DNA from: Tetrahymena thermophila SB210
Taxonomy: Eukaryota > Ciliophora > Oligohymenophorea > Hymenostomatida > Tetrahymenidae
Length of the DNA stretch: 64,000 nt
Assembly: GCF_000189635.1 (NCBI RefSeq)
Contig: NW_002476377.1
Coordinates: 1-64,000 of the forward strand
Direction: 5' to 3'
Below are positions 37,839-51,500 of this stretch, in pieces. Under the pieces are notes generated by a model. It was not told the origin of the DNA, did not search any database, and was given only the letters and a program-made list of their open reading frames with translations. The position numbers were made by a program, and so were the translations under genes. Numbering within the stretch: the first letter of the stretch is position 1; each line of letters begins with the position of its first letter.

Positions 37839-40800
37839 ATGTCTCAAGAAAATCAATAAAAGTAAGGCCATCATGAGGAAGAAGGCTAAACATTAGTTCA
37901 ACAAAAAAAAGAAATTGAATAATATGCAACGGATAAATAAATTATTGCATAAATCGATAAAGATTATGAAGAAATTATGAAAGATTTCTCTGGTGATGCG
38001 GAGTTAAAGGATTTTAAAATATAATACGAATCACTTTACAATACATTTAAGCAGTCAATTAATTCAGAACATGGATCTATCAAAAAGTGAATATATTCTT
38101 CAATGTTTTTTTAAATTAAATCTAACAAATATTCTTAAATTCGAATTACTAAATTCTAATTGATGTTTAATGATAATATTTAGATGCGAATAACATGCTG
38201 AAGAAATCGCAATATACTCAGCAAAATTAGATGGAGTTGTTAAAATGATATAAGCCAATGAAGAAAATCTTGAACTTTCAAAGAAGGAACTTGAAGATAA
38301 AAAAAAGTTAATTGAGGATTATAAAGAAAAAAAAGAAGAGATTAAAGAAAAGATAGAGCTCACCAAAGATTAATTATCAGAAGTATTATTGTTGGGATTA
38401 TGCATGTATATATTTAGAATTTTATGTAATTTATTAGCTATAGAAGAAGACCGAGTAGAGACTTGAAAAAATAGAGTTATAAAATTAAGAAACTATTAGA
38501 AATCTCAAAAAATAAAAGGAGGAATAAGAAAAAAGTAAACCTTTTTGGTGTTAAAATTTAAAGTAAAATATTTTTTTTATATAAAAGACTGTGAATAGCT
38601 TGGAAATAAAATAAAGTACTAAAAAAATGAAAATGAACATTATTAAAATGAACTTTAATAAGAAGAAAAGTTCAACAACAAGTATCAAATGGATGTACAA
38701 GAGTTGCAAGAAAAAATAATGAAATATAAAGAGGTTGCCAAAACAGAGGAAGAGAGAAAATAAGAAATGGACAGGAAGATGGATTTAATCAAGGATAAAA
38801 TTGATAAGGCAAAAGAGGAGTAAAAAAGAAAGATAGAATAAATCGCGTAATTGCAAAAAGAGTAAAAGCAATATGAAAACAAAATCATCAATTCTAAAAA
38901 TGAAAAGAACTAAAACCAAGAAGACTAAAAGAAACACAAAAAGTAGCTCGACTAAATTAATGAAGACTTGAAAGTTCAAGAGGAATAATAAATTGTAAAA
39001 TATTTATATCATATATGTTTATTTTTTTAAATTTATATTATTTATCTAGTAATTAGAGCACGATATAAAGAACTTAGAGGAGTCAGTTGTTAATGCTGAG
39101 AAAGAGTTACTAAAGATTAAAAAACCTATTTAAAATCTTGAAAGAGAATATGATAAGATAACTAAAATGAAATCTAAGCTTGAAACTGAAAATCAAATTT
39201 TAGAATAAAACTTAGAAAGACTTTAGTCCTAAAATAAAATCGAAGAAGAACACGTTGAAACTCTTACTAAAATGAGAAACGAGCTCAAAGAAAAAATAGA
39301 TTCTATTTTAAAATAAAGAACTTAAAATAATAAGTCTCTCAAAAAGGCAGAAGATGATGAACATAAAACTGATGAAGAAATTATTTATTAGCTCAATAAG
39401 TTGAAGAAAATAGAAAATCAGATTTTGGGTTATGAAGCAGAAAATGAGAAATTAAGGAAAATGATTACATAATTATAAAAAGAGTAAGAAAAATATGGTA
39501 TAGAAGCTTCTCAAGCTCATGCAAAGTATTACTAAACTTGTGAAGAAGTTAAAATTAAAATTAACTAAATTGCAGAATAAAAGTAGAAAAATAATGCAGT
39601 TCTTGCTAAATTAAAGCATTAACAACATTTATATGAAGCAGTCCGCTCAGACAGAAATTTGTATTCTAAGAATCTCCTTGACTGCAAGAAAGAATTAAAC
39701 GAGCTTCAGGAAAAGAAAAAAAGAAACAAATAAATGGTTGATCAATATAAAGAAGAAATTAAATAAAAAGATAACGAATTAATTAACTAGGATTTCGAAT
39801 ACAATAAAATTGTAGAAGAAAATAAAAAAACTGAACTTGAAAAAGAGCGTGTTATGAAGGCTATTAAATCAACTGAAGAGGTAATTTTTAATTAGATTCA
39901 AATACATTTTAATCAATAATATCTTTAATTAAGGTTATCAAAAATTAAGAAAATCATATCTCGAGATTAAAATACATAATTTAAGAATTGAAGGCTGAAA
40001 AGTAAAGACATGACAAGGATTTGGAAATGGTTATAAATGAAAGAGATATATTAGGAACTTAATTGATTAAGAGAAATTAAGAATTATAAGTTCTTGAAGA
40101 AAAGATTAAGCTTTAGCAGAGTAATTTGACCAAAGGTGAGATTGTTTACAGAAAGAAGTAAGAAGAATTGGCAAAACTAAAGATTGAGCTCACAAACTTA
40201 GTGAATGAGCTGAAGAGTACCTAAGAATAAATTTCCTGCATCCCTGATTTGAGAAATGAAATAAACTCTTTATAAAAGGATATTCTCGCAGAAAAAACAA
40301 AGGTCAAAGCTCTCTAAGACGAACTTGAAAATCCCCTTAATGTTCACAGATGGAGAAAACTAGAGGCTACTGATTAAGAGAATTTTGAGAGAATATTAAA
40401 GATTTAAACTTTACAAAGAAGACTCATTGCAAAAACAGAAGAAGTAGATAAATAGCTTTAATTTATTTTTAATGAATGTAATTAATATTTTTTATGTTTA
40501 ATTAATAAAAGGTTCAAGAAAAAGAGAAACTTATCAAAGAAAAAGAAAAGCTATTTATGGAACTTAAAAATATCCTTGCTAGATAGCCAGGTCCAGAAAT
40601 TTAATAACAATTAGCTACTTACAAGGAGTCTTTGAAAGAAAAAACTGCTTAAATGAAGAAAATGCTAGGAGAATTAAAAAATTCTAGAGAATAGGTAATT
40701 TGTTTACTGATTTAATTTAGATTAAAATAGAAATACTTAATATGTTATTTTCTTTTTACTTGAAATTAAGTTAATATAGAAATTTGTAATTAATCAATTT

Positions 40801-41092
40801 TACTAATAAATTACGATAGGTGAACATTTTAAAATTCGAAAATAATAGACTAAGGGAAGAAATGAATAAATTGAAAAGAGATTATTTCTAAAAAAGAAAA
40901 GAGTAAGACAAATCATAAGAATTGTAAAATAATCCTGCTATTGGAGATTTCAATATTTCCAGTGCCCAACCATAGTAGCTTCAATAAGAATAAGTAAAAT
41001 TTAAAATATTTAATAAAAGTATATTTTATATTTATCGACTTAATTTATTGATTATACAGGCTATTTAAATTGCAGCAGGTGCACCTAGATGA
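37839..41092 (+). CDS. CFAP58: CFAP58 (CCDC147), axonemal coiled-coil protein
   Basis: Introns 38087-38183, 38383-38443, 38535-38587, 38995-39049, 39881-39933, 40444-40511, 40695-40819 and 40994-41059 give exactly 891 residues, close to the animal protein (about 870). It is nearly all coiled coil, rich in Glu/Lys/Gln. The diagnostic C-terminal block is present: NVHRWRKLEATD, then ILKIQTLQRRLIAKTEE, QEKEKLIKEKEKLFMELK and NILARQPGPEI. In other organisms CFAP58 is a cilium/flagellum-associated protein needed for motile axoneme assembly (sperm midpiece and flagella); cell location here should be the cilia. The start is the ATG after a purine-rich leader, giving MSQENQ. The short last exon encodes AIQIAAGAPR. 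Identification is from remembered family motifs. Confidence 0.92.
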
Positions 41093-41528
41093 AAAAAAAT
41101 TATTAAGTTAAATAGTTAAAAGCATTAAAACAGATTTTTATTACTCAAACTTGTATGCAATATTCACCAATAAATAACTTTAAAATTCTATCAATAATAA
41201 ATTATTGTGTGTAACTTTGTTTTTATTTTTGGAAAATTATCTTATCCAATCGACTAATTCTTAATTGTATGATTTATAATTTTATGAAAATTAATTAAGA
41301 TTATTTAGCTTTAATAACTTTTTAATTATGATTAATAAAAAAATAGATAATTAATTTTGGAGTAAAGGTAAACATCTATCACTTAATCATTTATTTTTAT
41401 GTAACACTGACTGATTCACTAGTTTTAAGAAGGAAGGATTATTTTAATCTTATAAAATCTAATTAAATTTGTGAATTTAATATATTACAATTTATCAATA
41501 ATTAATTTTTAGCAAAAAAAGCGTATAA
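41093..41528. other. Intergenic, AT-rich
   Basis: 436 nt between CFAP58 and ferlin 1, same strand. It contains the 3' flank of one gene and the promoter of the next. Nothing else was recognised. Confidence 0.55.
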
Positions 41529-44500
41529 ATGAAATTATTTGGTTTTTCAGATAAAGATAAAAAAAAAGAAGAAGAAAAGAATTCTAACAAGGGTAATAAC
41601 TCTGAATAGGATCAAGAAATTTTAGATTTTTAGGCAATTAAAACAGGAGAATATAACCTTCACGTAAAATAATATAGTAAAACTAATAAATATCACAGGT
41701 ATTTTTTACTTTTACTGTACATATAGGTACTAATACAAAAAACAAGAGGGCTAGTTAACTCTTCGGTTAAGAATCATACTATTGATCCTATAATAGAAAT
41801 TTAAGCGTTTGGTAAAAAGAAATACTCTTAGATAAAAAAGAAAGTTGGAAATGAAGATTAGGTATGGGGAGATCATATTTTTATAGAACATTTTGTGAAA
41901 TCAAAAGAAGAGATAAACAATGGCTTTATCACTTTTTTGATAAAAAATCACCATAGCTTACTATAAGATGAGATAATTGGTAAATTAGAATTAATAATCT
42001 GCAAGGTTTAAAATTGTCTATTTATATAATCATATTGAAAAGGAAAATACTAACTAGATTTAACCTAAATATATCTTGAAAAAGATCATTTACTAGAACA
42101 TAAATGGATAGGAATAACAAATGTAGATTAAGACTTTTCTAAAATTAGAGGGTTTATAAAAATTAGTGCAAAATTAATACACCAAGATGATAAAAATCAG
42201 ATTTATTTGAAGGAAGAAACTGATCAAGAAGAGAAATAGCGAACAAAATAAAATATTTTGAAAGTATTATTTTCTCCTTCAGTATAACAGGAGTCGCATA
42301 TCATAAAGGTTAAATTATATAGAGCTCTTAACTTAAAAAAAATGGATATAATTGGTCACATTGATCCATACATTGTTTTTGAATGTAAGTCTTAAACTTA
42401 GCAAATTGCTTTTTTAATTACGCATTTTATAAAAGCAAAGAATATGAAATTTTAGAGTTTATTTGTTTGTTAAAACGATGGTTATATTTTAACTGCAAAA
42501 AGCTCAAGCTAAAAATAGAAATTAATTTTCATTAAATTAAAATTTAGGTTTTTATTTATATTAAATATGTTTTAATTATCAATTAGATGGAGGCATAGAA
42601 TATAAAACAAAATGGATTGATAACAATAAGAATCCTGAATGGTTTTTAGATATTTAAGTAAATTTTTAATTAGTAAACATTTAACAATAACAAATTTTTA
42701 AAATTATTAGCTACCTTTTTATATGCCAACTCTCAGTTAATATTTCTATTTAAGAGTGTTTGATTATGATAGAGGAACTACAGATGAATTAGTTAGTACT
42801 TGCAGATTTAAAATAAATGATATAATTGAAGGAAAAGTAAGTATAATATTTTAATTAAATAATCAAATTAATAAATTAATTTAGTATAAAAATGCATTTT
42901 GGACTAATCTTTATGGCAGCTAAGAGAAAGTTAACAATAAAGAAGAAATGAGTGCCATGGATAATCATCCTAACATTGCTTCTAATTGGTGTGGAAGCTT
43001 GATGATTGCTTTAGATTCTGAAAAATCTAAAAATCCTATAATAAAAGAAGAATAAATGGACCCTTTATATCGCAGAATGTATTAAGTGGTTTAGGTTGAA
43101 AAGCTTTCTCTAGTGGTAATTTAAAACAAACAAAAATTTTTTATTTTAGAAGATTTTAAAATAATTAATTTATTATTTAATTTGTCAATTCTAACAAATA
43201 TTTTAATCTTAAAGTTAGATGTTTTCTTTGGAATCGATCTTCCATATAACAATGGAAAATTTAAAATTACAGTAAAATGGGGACATGCTTAAGCTGAATC
43301 TAAATATGATTTTGCTTATAATTGTATGATAAATTGGAATGAAGTAATTAATTAATATTTTACTTGATTTATTCAATTATTTTTAATAAAAATATCATAT
43401 ATAATTAATAGAGATTAATTTTGAAGGATGTAGAATTTCCAATCACAGAATTCTAGCACAACATCCCTGATATATTTATTTATCTAACAAATAAAGAAGA
43501 GGAGCACATAGCATACTGGAGAAAACCATATTAATTTTACTTGAATTAAGAAAGAAAGTAGAAGTATGTATATTTTAATCCTGACAGAGCTGTATCTAAT
43601 CTTAGACAAGACTAAGCAGGAATTTTAAAAGTTCACTGTAAAGTTGCTTAGACTGAATATCATATTCCTCCTAATCCTTTTGTCGCTAATCCTGTATGTA
43701 ACTTAATATTAAAAAATACATTTTTAATATATTTTAACTATTAGGAAGATTTGTAAATGAGTAAACTAGGATCAAAAAGGCTGATATGTAATTTATATTA
43801 ATGCTAAAATTTAATTCCATCAAGTGATTTTGGTAATTGCAACCCTCTTCTTAGGGTAAGCTTTATGGGTATAACTGCACATTACCCAGTCAGATTAAAT
43901 ACATAAAGTCCTGTAAATATAAAAATATTTAACATACCTTATAGAGTAATTTGAATTAATTGTTTTAAAAGGTTTGGTATCGATCTATGGAGATTAATGT
44001 TCCATATTTTTATGAGTCTTAAGAGCAACCACCTATCATAATTAGAGTGTTTGATTAAAGTGAATATGGTAAAGTTCTTTTTTAAAATTTATTCCATTTA
44101 GAGTTTTATCAAAAAAATTCTATAAAAATAACAAAATTATTATTTGTTAATTTTTAAAGGTTTAGGAGAAAATTTTCTAGGGAATACTATTATTGATATA
44201 AATGAAGGAGTTAAAGAAAAATATATAAGCTTTTCAAAAGAACCTGCTGAGCCAAAATGGCTAGACCTTTATTTCAGTAACCTCAATTTAATATAAAACA
44301 ATTTTTTAAAGTAAATATTTAAGATAAAAATACAGTTTCTGGTAAAGTATTGATATCGTTCAATGTTATAGATGATGATAGATCTCCACTTACTCAATTA
44401 AGGATTATGCCTGAACTTGAAACATATGAAATTTCAATAAAAATATTTGGTTTGAGAAATCTTAAATCTAGTGGTTTGATGCCTGTAAAGAAGCCTTTTA

Positions 44501-47344
44501 TTAAAATAAATAGAAATCATTTAACATAAGTTTAAAAGTACCTAATGAATATGCCAGCACCTAAATAATAAACAAAAGCGCCTATTTTTAACAATCCTAT
44601 TATAAAATCTTAGACTTCATAAACATAGATAAAAGCTTAACACAGCTATATTGAGTAAGAAGAATATATTATAGAATCTCATTCTGTCGGCGAGAATCCT
44701 AACATCAATTAAATTATAGTTTTTCACTAAGAGTTACCAAAAAATAGTTCTCTTGTGCCAACTTTAAGTGTAATTTTATTTAATCAGAAAATCGTTATTT
44801 AAATTTACATACAAAATAAATTAGTGTACAGTTCATGATAAAATATTTTATGGTTTGTATTAACCATTAATAGGATAATTCACTATTGATTTGCAACAAT
44901 ATATAGAAAAAAATAAAAAATTACTTCAGAAAAGAATTGAGAAATCATAAAGATTTTTAGAAGAAATGTCAAAATAAGAATCAAGCATAAAAATTGAAAT
45001 TACAGATGTGACTGGTAAGCAAGAGGCGAGAGTAGTAAAAGAAGATTTAATAGAAAGCACAAACAAGAAACTTCGAGAATATAGATATTAACCTACAATG
45101 AAGCTAAAATAGAACTTTATTCAGGAGGTTGTTTATTCAGAAGAAATTTTGCAAAAAATAAATCCCAGAAGCCAAAAATAGAAAATAAACACTGATTTTA
45201 CTATATTTTGGGCACGTTATAAAGCTATCAAAGATAAAGATAATTAAATAAAAGAAATTTCACCTATACCAAGCAAAGAATACTACATGCCTTTATCATA
45301 TGATGGGATATATTCAAAATAGTAATATATAAAAAACACAAAGAAAAAAGAAAGTGGTCTCTAAAATGAAGAAGAAGAGGATAGTGAAATACAAATTGAA
45401 CAATATAATCTTGACAATACCTCAGTATTTTTTTATTTAAATTAGTTAAATTTAGTTAAATAAATTTTTTGATTAAAAAGGCATATAAATTTGCATACTA
45501 CAAAGGAATAAGAAAACACTACAGGTATTTTGTTAACGATAAATTAGAAGATACTCGTTTTGTTAGATAAGATGGGGATTAGAAGATCATTGATGACATC
45601 GATATTATATATTAAAAAAGATTTTCAGAAAGTGATTTATACACAGATGCAGACCTCTTAGAATAAAATTTAATTAAAGCAGGTACTTTTAAAGGCATTA
45701 TTAATGTTACAAAGTTATCTGATCTCGATAAAATTGCATCAGCCTATTAAAAAAAATAAGAATTAGTTGAAAAGGATTTCTTAACTCAAAAAAATGTTTT
45801 AGTGAGAGTATACATACTTGAGGCAGAGAATCTACCAAAAACCGATGTTATTGGGTTTGATTTTTTTAAATTTAATAAATTTATTAATTAAACTTAAATG
45901 ATTATTTAATAGATATTGTGATCCTTATCTTGTAGTAAAATTAGGTGATTAAATGCAAGAGGTAGATTTAAATGGTGTTTTGTTATTTCTTATATTTTTT
46001 CAAGAATAAAAAAAGATATAAATAAGAAGATGCGAATCCTTAGTTTTATGAGATGTTTTAGTTTAAAAGCACCCTTCCAGGAAATCCTATATTAAAAATT
46101 TAGTTGATGGATTATGATAAATTTAATGCAGATGATTTTATGTGTGAGACTGTAATTGATCTTGAAGAAAGATTCTACAGTAATAGATGGAGAAAAATTA
46201 AGAATCCTCCTATTGAAATTAGACCTCTCTACCATCCAGCTAGTTCTATTCCTAAAGGCTAAATAAAATTATGGCTAGAAATTATACCAGAAACGGATAT
46301 TAGTAGGATAGGAACTATATATCACATAACACCTAAGCCATCTGAAGAATTTGAATTGAGATGTGTTATTTGGAGTGCTCACAATATTCCTTAAATTGAA
46401 GATAAAAAATCGACTGATTTATTTATAAGAGCAATTTTCGGATAATAAATTTAAATCACGGATGTTCACAAAAAATCATAACAAAATGTATGAATTAATT
46501 TAATTAAAAATGTTTATTGAATTCAAATAAATGATAAATACAGGCTAGTTTTAATTGGAGATTTAAATTTCCTATAACTTTACCAAGTAAAAACACAACC
46601 ATTACATTCTAAGCTCTCGATGAAGATATCTTTTCTTTAGATGGATATATTTGTTCTGGAGTTTTAGATTTTACTAAAGAGGCTAAGAGAGCTTTTGAAA
46701 ATGATGAGAGGGTGAAGAAGTATGGTGAACAATAATTCTATGAATAAAATGTATTTAGTTTGTTCTACAATTAAGAAAACTCAAAAGAAAAATTTGAAAT
46801 TCCAATGACTGTAGATAATGATTAAGTTTCTCACAAGGTGACCTCCAAAAAGCCTTATCTCTTAGGAACATTTGAAATTGTTCCTAAAAAAATGTAAATT
46901 TATATTTTATGTTTAAGGATAGATTTAAATTATTTATAAATATTAAACTAATTTAAGAAATTAGTTATTTTTTTATTATTAGTTTGATAAAAATTTTTAA
47001 GATTTTAACTGATTTATTTAAAAATTTAGAGCAATTGAATAACATGTTGGAATAGGTAGAAGTGAGCCTAATCATAGTCCTTTTTGCCCAGAACCTTAAG
47101 GAAGAATACTGTGGTCATGGAATCCTATTAAATTATATGTATTATTACCAAAAATAATAAATAAAATTTAACAATAAAATAATTTATTTTTTAATAGATT
47201 CAAACATTTGCACCTATGTGGAGAAAAAAAATAATTTACCTAGTAATTCTTTTCTTTATATTAGAAATTATCATTTTAACTATCCCTGCATACATAGGAA
47301 GTTATTTTGGAACATCTAAGTATATGGGAACAGGTAAAAGCTGA
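41529..47344 (+). CDS. Ferlin-type multi-C2 membrane protein 1
   Basis: It starts MKLFGFSDKDKKKEEE and is broken by many short introns (the first is 41661-41726); I did not fix every boundary, and the product is roughly 1,550-1,650 residues. Repeated C2-type blocks are visible: VLIQKTRGLVN...DPIIEIQAFGKKK; VKLYRALNLKKMD...DPYIVFEC; DVFFGIDLPYNNGKFKITVKW; VRVYILEAENLPKTD...CDPYLVVKLGD; and LWSWNPIKLYV near the end. The ferlin hallmark GRSEPNHSPF is followed by a single C-terminal TM segment (IIYLVILFFILEIIILTIPA). Ferlins are tail-anchored proteins that mediate calcium-dependent vesicle fusion and membrane repair; in ciliates exocytosis of secretory granules or cortical membrane traffic is plausible. 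It lies head-to-tail with the paralog at 47888. Several C2 loops lack a full acidic set by eye. Confidence 0.9.
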
Positions 47345-47887
47345 AATTAATTTACTAAAAAACCAACAAAAAATGATATAACTCTTTGTTTATTTATTTA
47401 TATAATTAATAACTTTATTTTGTAATAAAATGTTAATTTTAAAAACTTTAAAAAAAAATTAAAAACTCTAAAAAATAATTTCATACAAAGTTGATAATTT
47501 TAAAATATAAAAAACACACCAAATAAAATAAATTACAAAGAATACATCTAAGTTTGAATCTAATTTTTTATTATATTACTTTTGAATACATTTTTATGTC
47601 AATTATAAATTTGTTAATTTCATTAATTTTAGAAGTAGTTGCTCAAAAACAAAAACGGATTAAGTTTTAGTTACTAGATAAAAGTGATACCAATATGCTA
47701 ATTTCTAATAAATAAAATTGATCATTTATGAATAGTATTGAAGATACTTTAGAATTTAATTGATAGATAATTTGACAATTATCAAAACAAAAACAAGTCG
47801 AAGAAAATAAGTAATAAATAAAATAGTGCTGTAATTAATATATAAGATATAAATAGTTTACTTTAATTTCTTGAACAAACAATATAA
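47345..47887. other. Intergenic between tandem ferlins
   Basis: About 540 nt of AT-rich spacer separating the two head-to-tail ferlin genes. No gene remnant was recognised. Confidence 0.55.
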
Positions 47888-48534
47888 ATGTCAAAAGCTC
47901 CAGAACCTCAAAAAGATTAAAAAGTTGAACCTCCTAAAATTGACCCAGCTGCTGATGCTGCAAAAGCTTAGAGTTCAGGTATCGACACAGAGAGTCTTCT
48001 TAACTTTTCTGAGTTGAAACCAGGCGAATACTCCATTCATGTGATTTGAATATCATTTAATTTATTACAATCAAAATTAATTTAAATCAACACTTATGAT
48101 GAAATAAATAATTGAAATTCAATAATAAATAATAAATTTAATAGGTTTATGTAGAAAGAACAAGATGTTTAACTCACCCTGATAATGATACTGAATTAGT
48201 AGATCCTATGGTATGCATTTAGTCGCTCGGTAAAAAATAATACACAGGAGTGAAGAAAAGAGTAGGACCTAATGATAAATTTTGGGGAGAGCATTTATAC
48301 ATTGAAAAAAATGTTGCAAATAAAGAAGAAATTAAAAATGGAAAGCTTTTGATTGAAGTGATAGATTATAATAGTGTGACCAAAAATTGTTTAGTTGGTA
48401 ATAAATAATATCTTCATTTTAATATCTTTTGCATTAACTAACTTGGTTTTGCTTACAAAAACATATGCAGTTTTGTAAAATTGAGTTGATTAATCTTTAT
48501 TTAAAAATAAACGTTTTTTACTAATTAAATTAGT

Positions 48535-48566
<32 letters not shown>

Positions 48567-51500
48567 TGTTTTTTATATCTTACTTAAAGGTAATTATGAA
48601 ATGGATTTGGCTTCAGTATATTTTGAAAAAGACCACTGCTTATTATATAAATGGCTTGCTTTGACAAATATCAAAAAAAATTACTCCAAAATTATGGGAT
48701 ATATCAAGTTAAGTGTAAGCGTTTTAAGAGCTGGAGAGAAATAAGTCTTATTACAGGAAGAACCCCCTAGAAAAGCAAATAAATCTGAGAAATCAGAAAA
48801 TCAAGTTATGCTCCCTCCTTAACTCTAGTAAAAGCCAGGTCAAATAGTTTTCAAGCTATTTAAAGCTGAAGCATTAAAAAAAATGGATACTTTTTACTCT
48901 ATTGATGCTTACGTAGTTTTAGAATGTAAATTTATTTTAATTTTAAGCCTAAATTAATTTATTAAAGCATAATAACAAATTCAAAATAAATAGGTGGTGG
49001 ATTTTCTTTGAAATCTGATACAGTTATGGATAATAAAAATCCTACTTGGTATAAGGAAATGTGGGTATATAAAATTTTGAATTTATTTTTTTATAAACAA
49101 TTACTATATTTACTTTTCTTAAAATTTTTTTCAGAACCTTAGTTCGATTTAATAAATTGAAATTTTTAATAAATAATTATTACTGATTAAAGAAAAAGAT
49201 ATTTTACTAATTAATTTAAATTATGAGTTTACAGTTTTCAAAATAAATATATTAATTATAAAAAGGTTCCTCTATTTTAGCCTACTGTCAATAGAAACTT
49301 AACTTTAAAACTTTGGGATTACGATAGAGGTTCTGATGATGAATTAGTAGGATGCTGTAATTTCAATCTCAAACAAATTATAGATGGTGAAGTAAAATTT
49401 TTTATCGTTCTTTTTTTATTGATTCTCATTAATATTCAATATATAATATTTGTAAGCTTGAAGATCCTTTTTGGTGCAATATATATGGTAGTCCATATGA
49501 CTGTGCTTACAAAGATGAAATGAATATCATGAATAATAATCCCGATTTAGGTACTTACTGGTCAGGAAGAATTCTTTGTGCTATTAGCTACTAAGATGCC
49601 GAAGAACCATAGTGTGCTATGAAGCCCTTAAGCAAGCAAGATGTTGATACCTACAAAGTCAATGATGATATGACCTATGGAATAACAGTAATTTATTTAA
49701 TATCGTAATATAAGTTTATTAAGTAACACTTTTAATTAAATTAAGGTTGATGCTTTTTATGGAATAGACCTACCAGATAATAAAAAATACTCTCTAACAG
49801 TAAGATGGGCTGATTAATTAGTAGCGACAAAGAAAATTGAAGCTAAAAACAATCTGATAGAATGGAACGAAGTAAATAAAAATAAAATTATTTGAATTCA
49901 AAATAAATTAAACTTTCCAATTAATTATAAAGAGAGTGAAACTTGATTGTACGTTACCATACAGAAGTAGTGATACTCTTCCTGATGTTTTTATATACTT
50001 GACAGATAGTGATGGAAAATGCGTTTCATATGTCAGAGAAAAAGCAAAAAAATTCATGATAGCATAAGATATGAATCCTAAAAATTATTTCATGGTTCCA
50101 GATAAATCTATGACTAAAATAAGAGCAGATGAAGCAGGTATAATTAATGCTACTATAGTGATTGAAATTGAAGGATGCACTAACAAACCAAATCCTCTTC
50201 TTGAACAAGTAAAAATAAATATTTTTATTTTATTTTATATAATTAAATATTTTAATATAAAAAAGGCTAAGAAAATTAAACCAAAGCAAACTATGTTACA
50301 TTTTAACTTATTTTAATGCTAAGACTTAATTCCAGGAGATACAAATGGTACTTCTGATCCATTTTGTGAAGTTCACTTTTATGGAAGTACAATTAAATTC
50401 CCAACCAAAAAAGATACAAACAACCCAGTATTTATTTATAAAATATTTTTTAACATATATATATATAATCTGCTTGAGTTTTTTCTTATATTTATTGTAT
50501 ATTAAAACAAGATTTGGTACAAGAGTTAGTAGATTCAAGTTAATTAATATAATGAATTTAATCCTCCTCCTGTTCTGATTAGATTTTTCGATGAAGATAC
50601 AGTTTGTAAAATAAAAAAATTATTGTTTACTTAATATTTATTTATTTATAAATATATTTCAAATTTAGCAAATGATTTCCTAGGATCTGCATTAATAGAT
50701 ATCTAAGAAGGTATCAAATAAGGTTACATTGGAAAAACTGCAAAGGATACTATTTCTCCTAAATGGGTTGATCTTAAATTCAGTAAATAATAATTTTAAG
50801 ATGATTTTATATAGAATAATTTAAAATAATTAAAGATAGAAACAGTTAATGCGGAAGGGCACTAGTTTCAATGTTTTTCGACGATACCGTTACATCTAAA
50901 CCATAAATTTATGATTTAAGACCTAAGCTTGAAAAATACAGAATTTAAGTTAAAATTCTTGGTTTGAGAAACTTAAAATCCTACGGCCCTATGCCTGTTC
51001 GTCGTCCTTACATAAAATTTGATATTAACAGTTTGAAAGGAATTGGCGAGTCCAAGAACGCTTCTAAAAACCTCTTTACTGAACCTAAAGGATTTGGAGC
51101 AAACCCTACTATTTCTACTATTATTAAATTTGATTGTCTTTTACCAGAAGATCTTATTCTTATGCCATCATTAAGTGTATTTCTTTAAAATTAATGAATA
51201 AAATTTTAATTTTATTTTAAACAAATAAAAAGTGCACAGTCTATGATAAAATTCTTTTTGGACTGATTTAACCTATTGTTGGATAGTTTTCTATCAATTT
51301 AAGAGAATTTGTTTAAAAAACAAAAGAAAGATAAGCTCAAAAATATAAAAAAACTACTACTTTCTAAGGAGATACTTCCTCTTCTTTATAACTATCTATG
51401 GCTTTAAAATCTAAACCAGAATCAACCTAACTTGATAGCAAAAATAGTAAATAAGACATTACAATTGATGATAAAGCAAATACCTTGAAGGAAGGCTTAC

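Noticed and set aside
48535-48566. TA repeat as a regulatory element
   Set aside because: It lies within an intron and is best explained as a simple microsatellite.
50026-50578. Overlapping minus-strand frames inside ferlin 2
   Set aside because: They are antisense shadows of ferlin exons; only the plus strand gives C2-type protein with matching introns.
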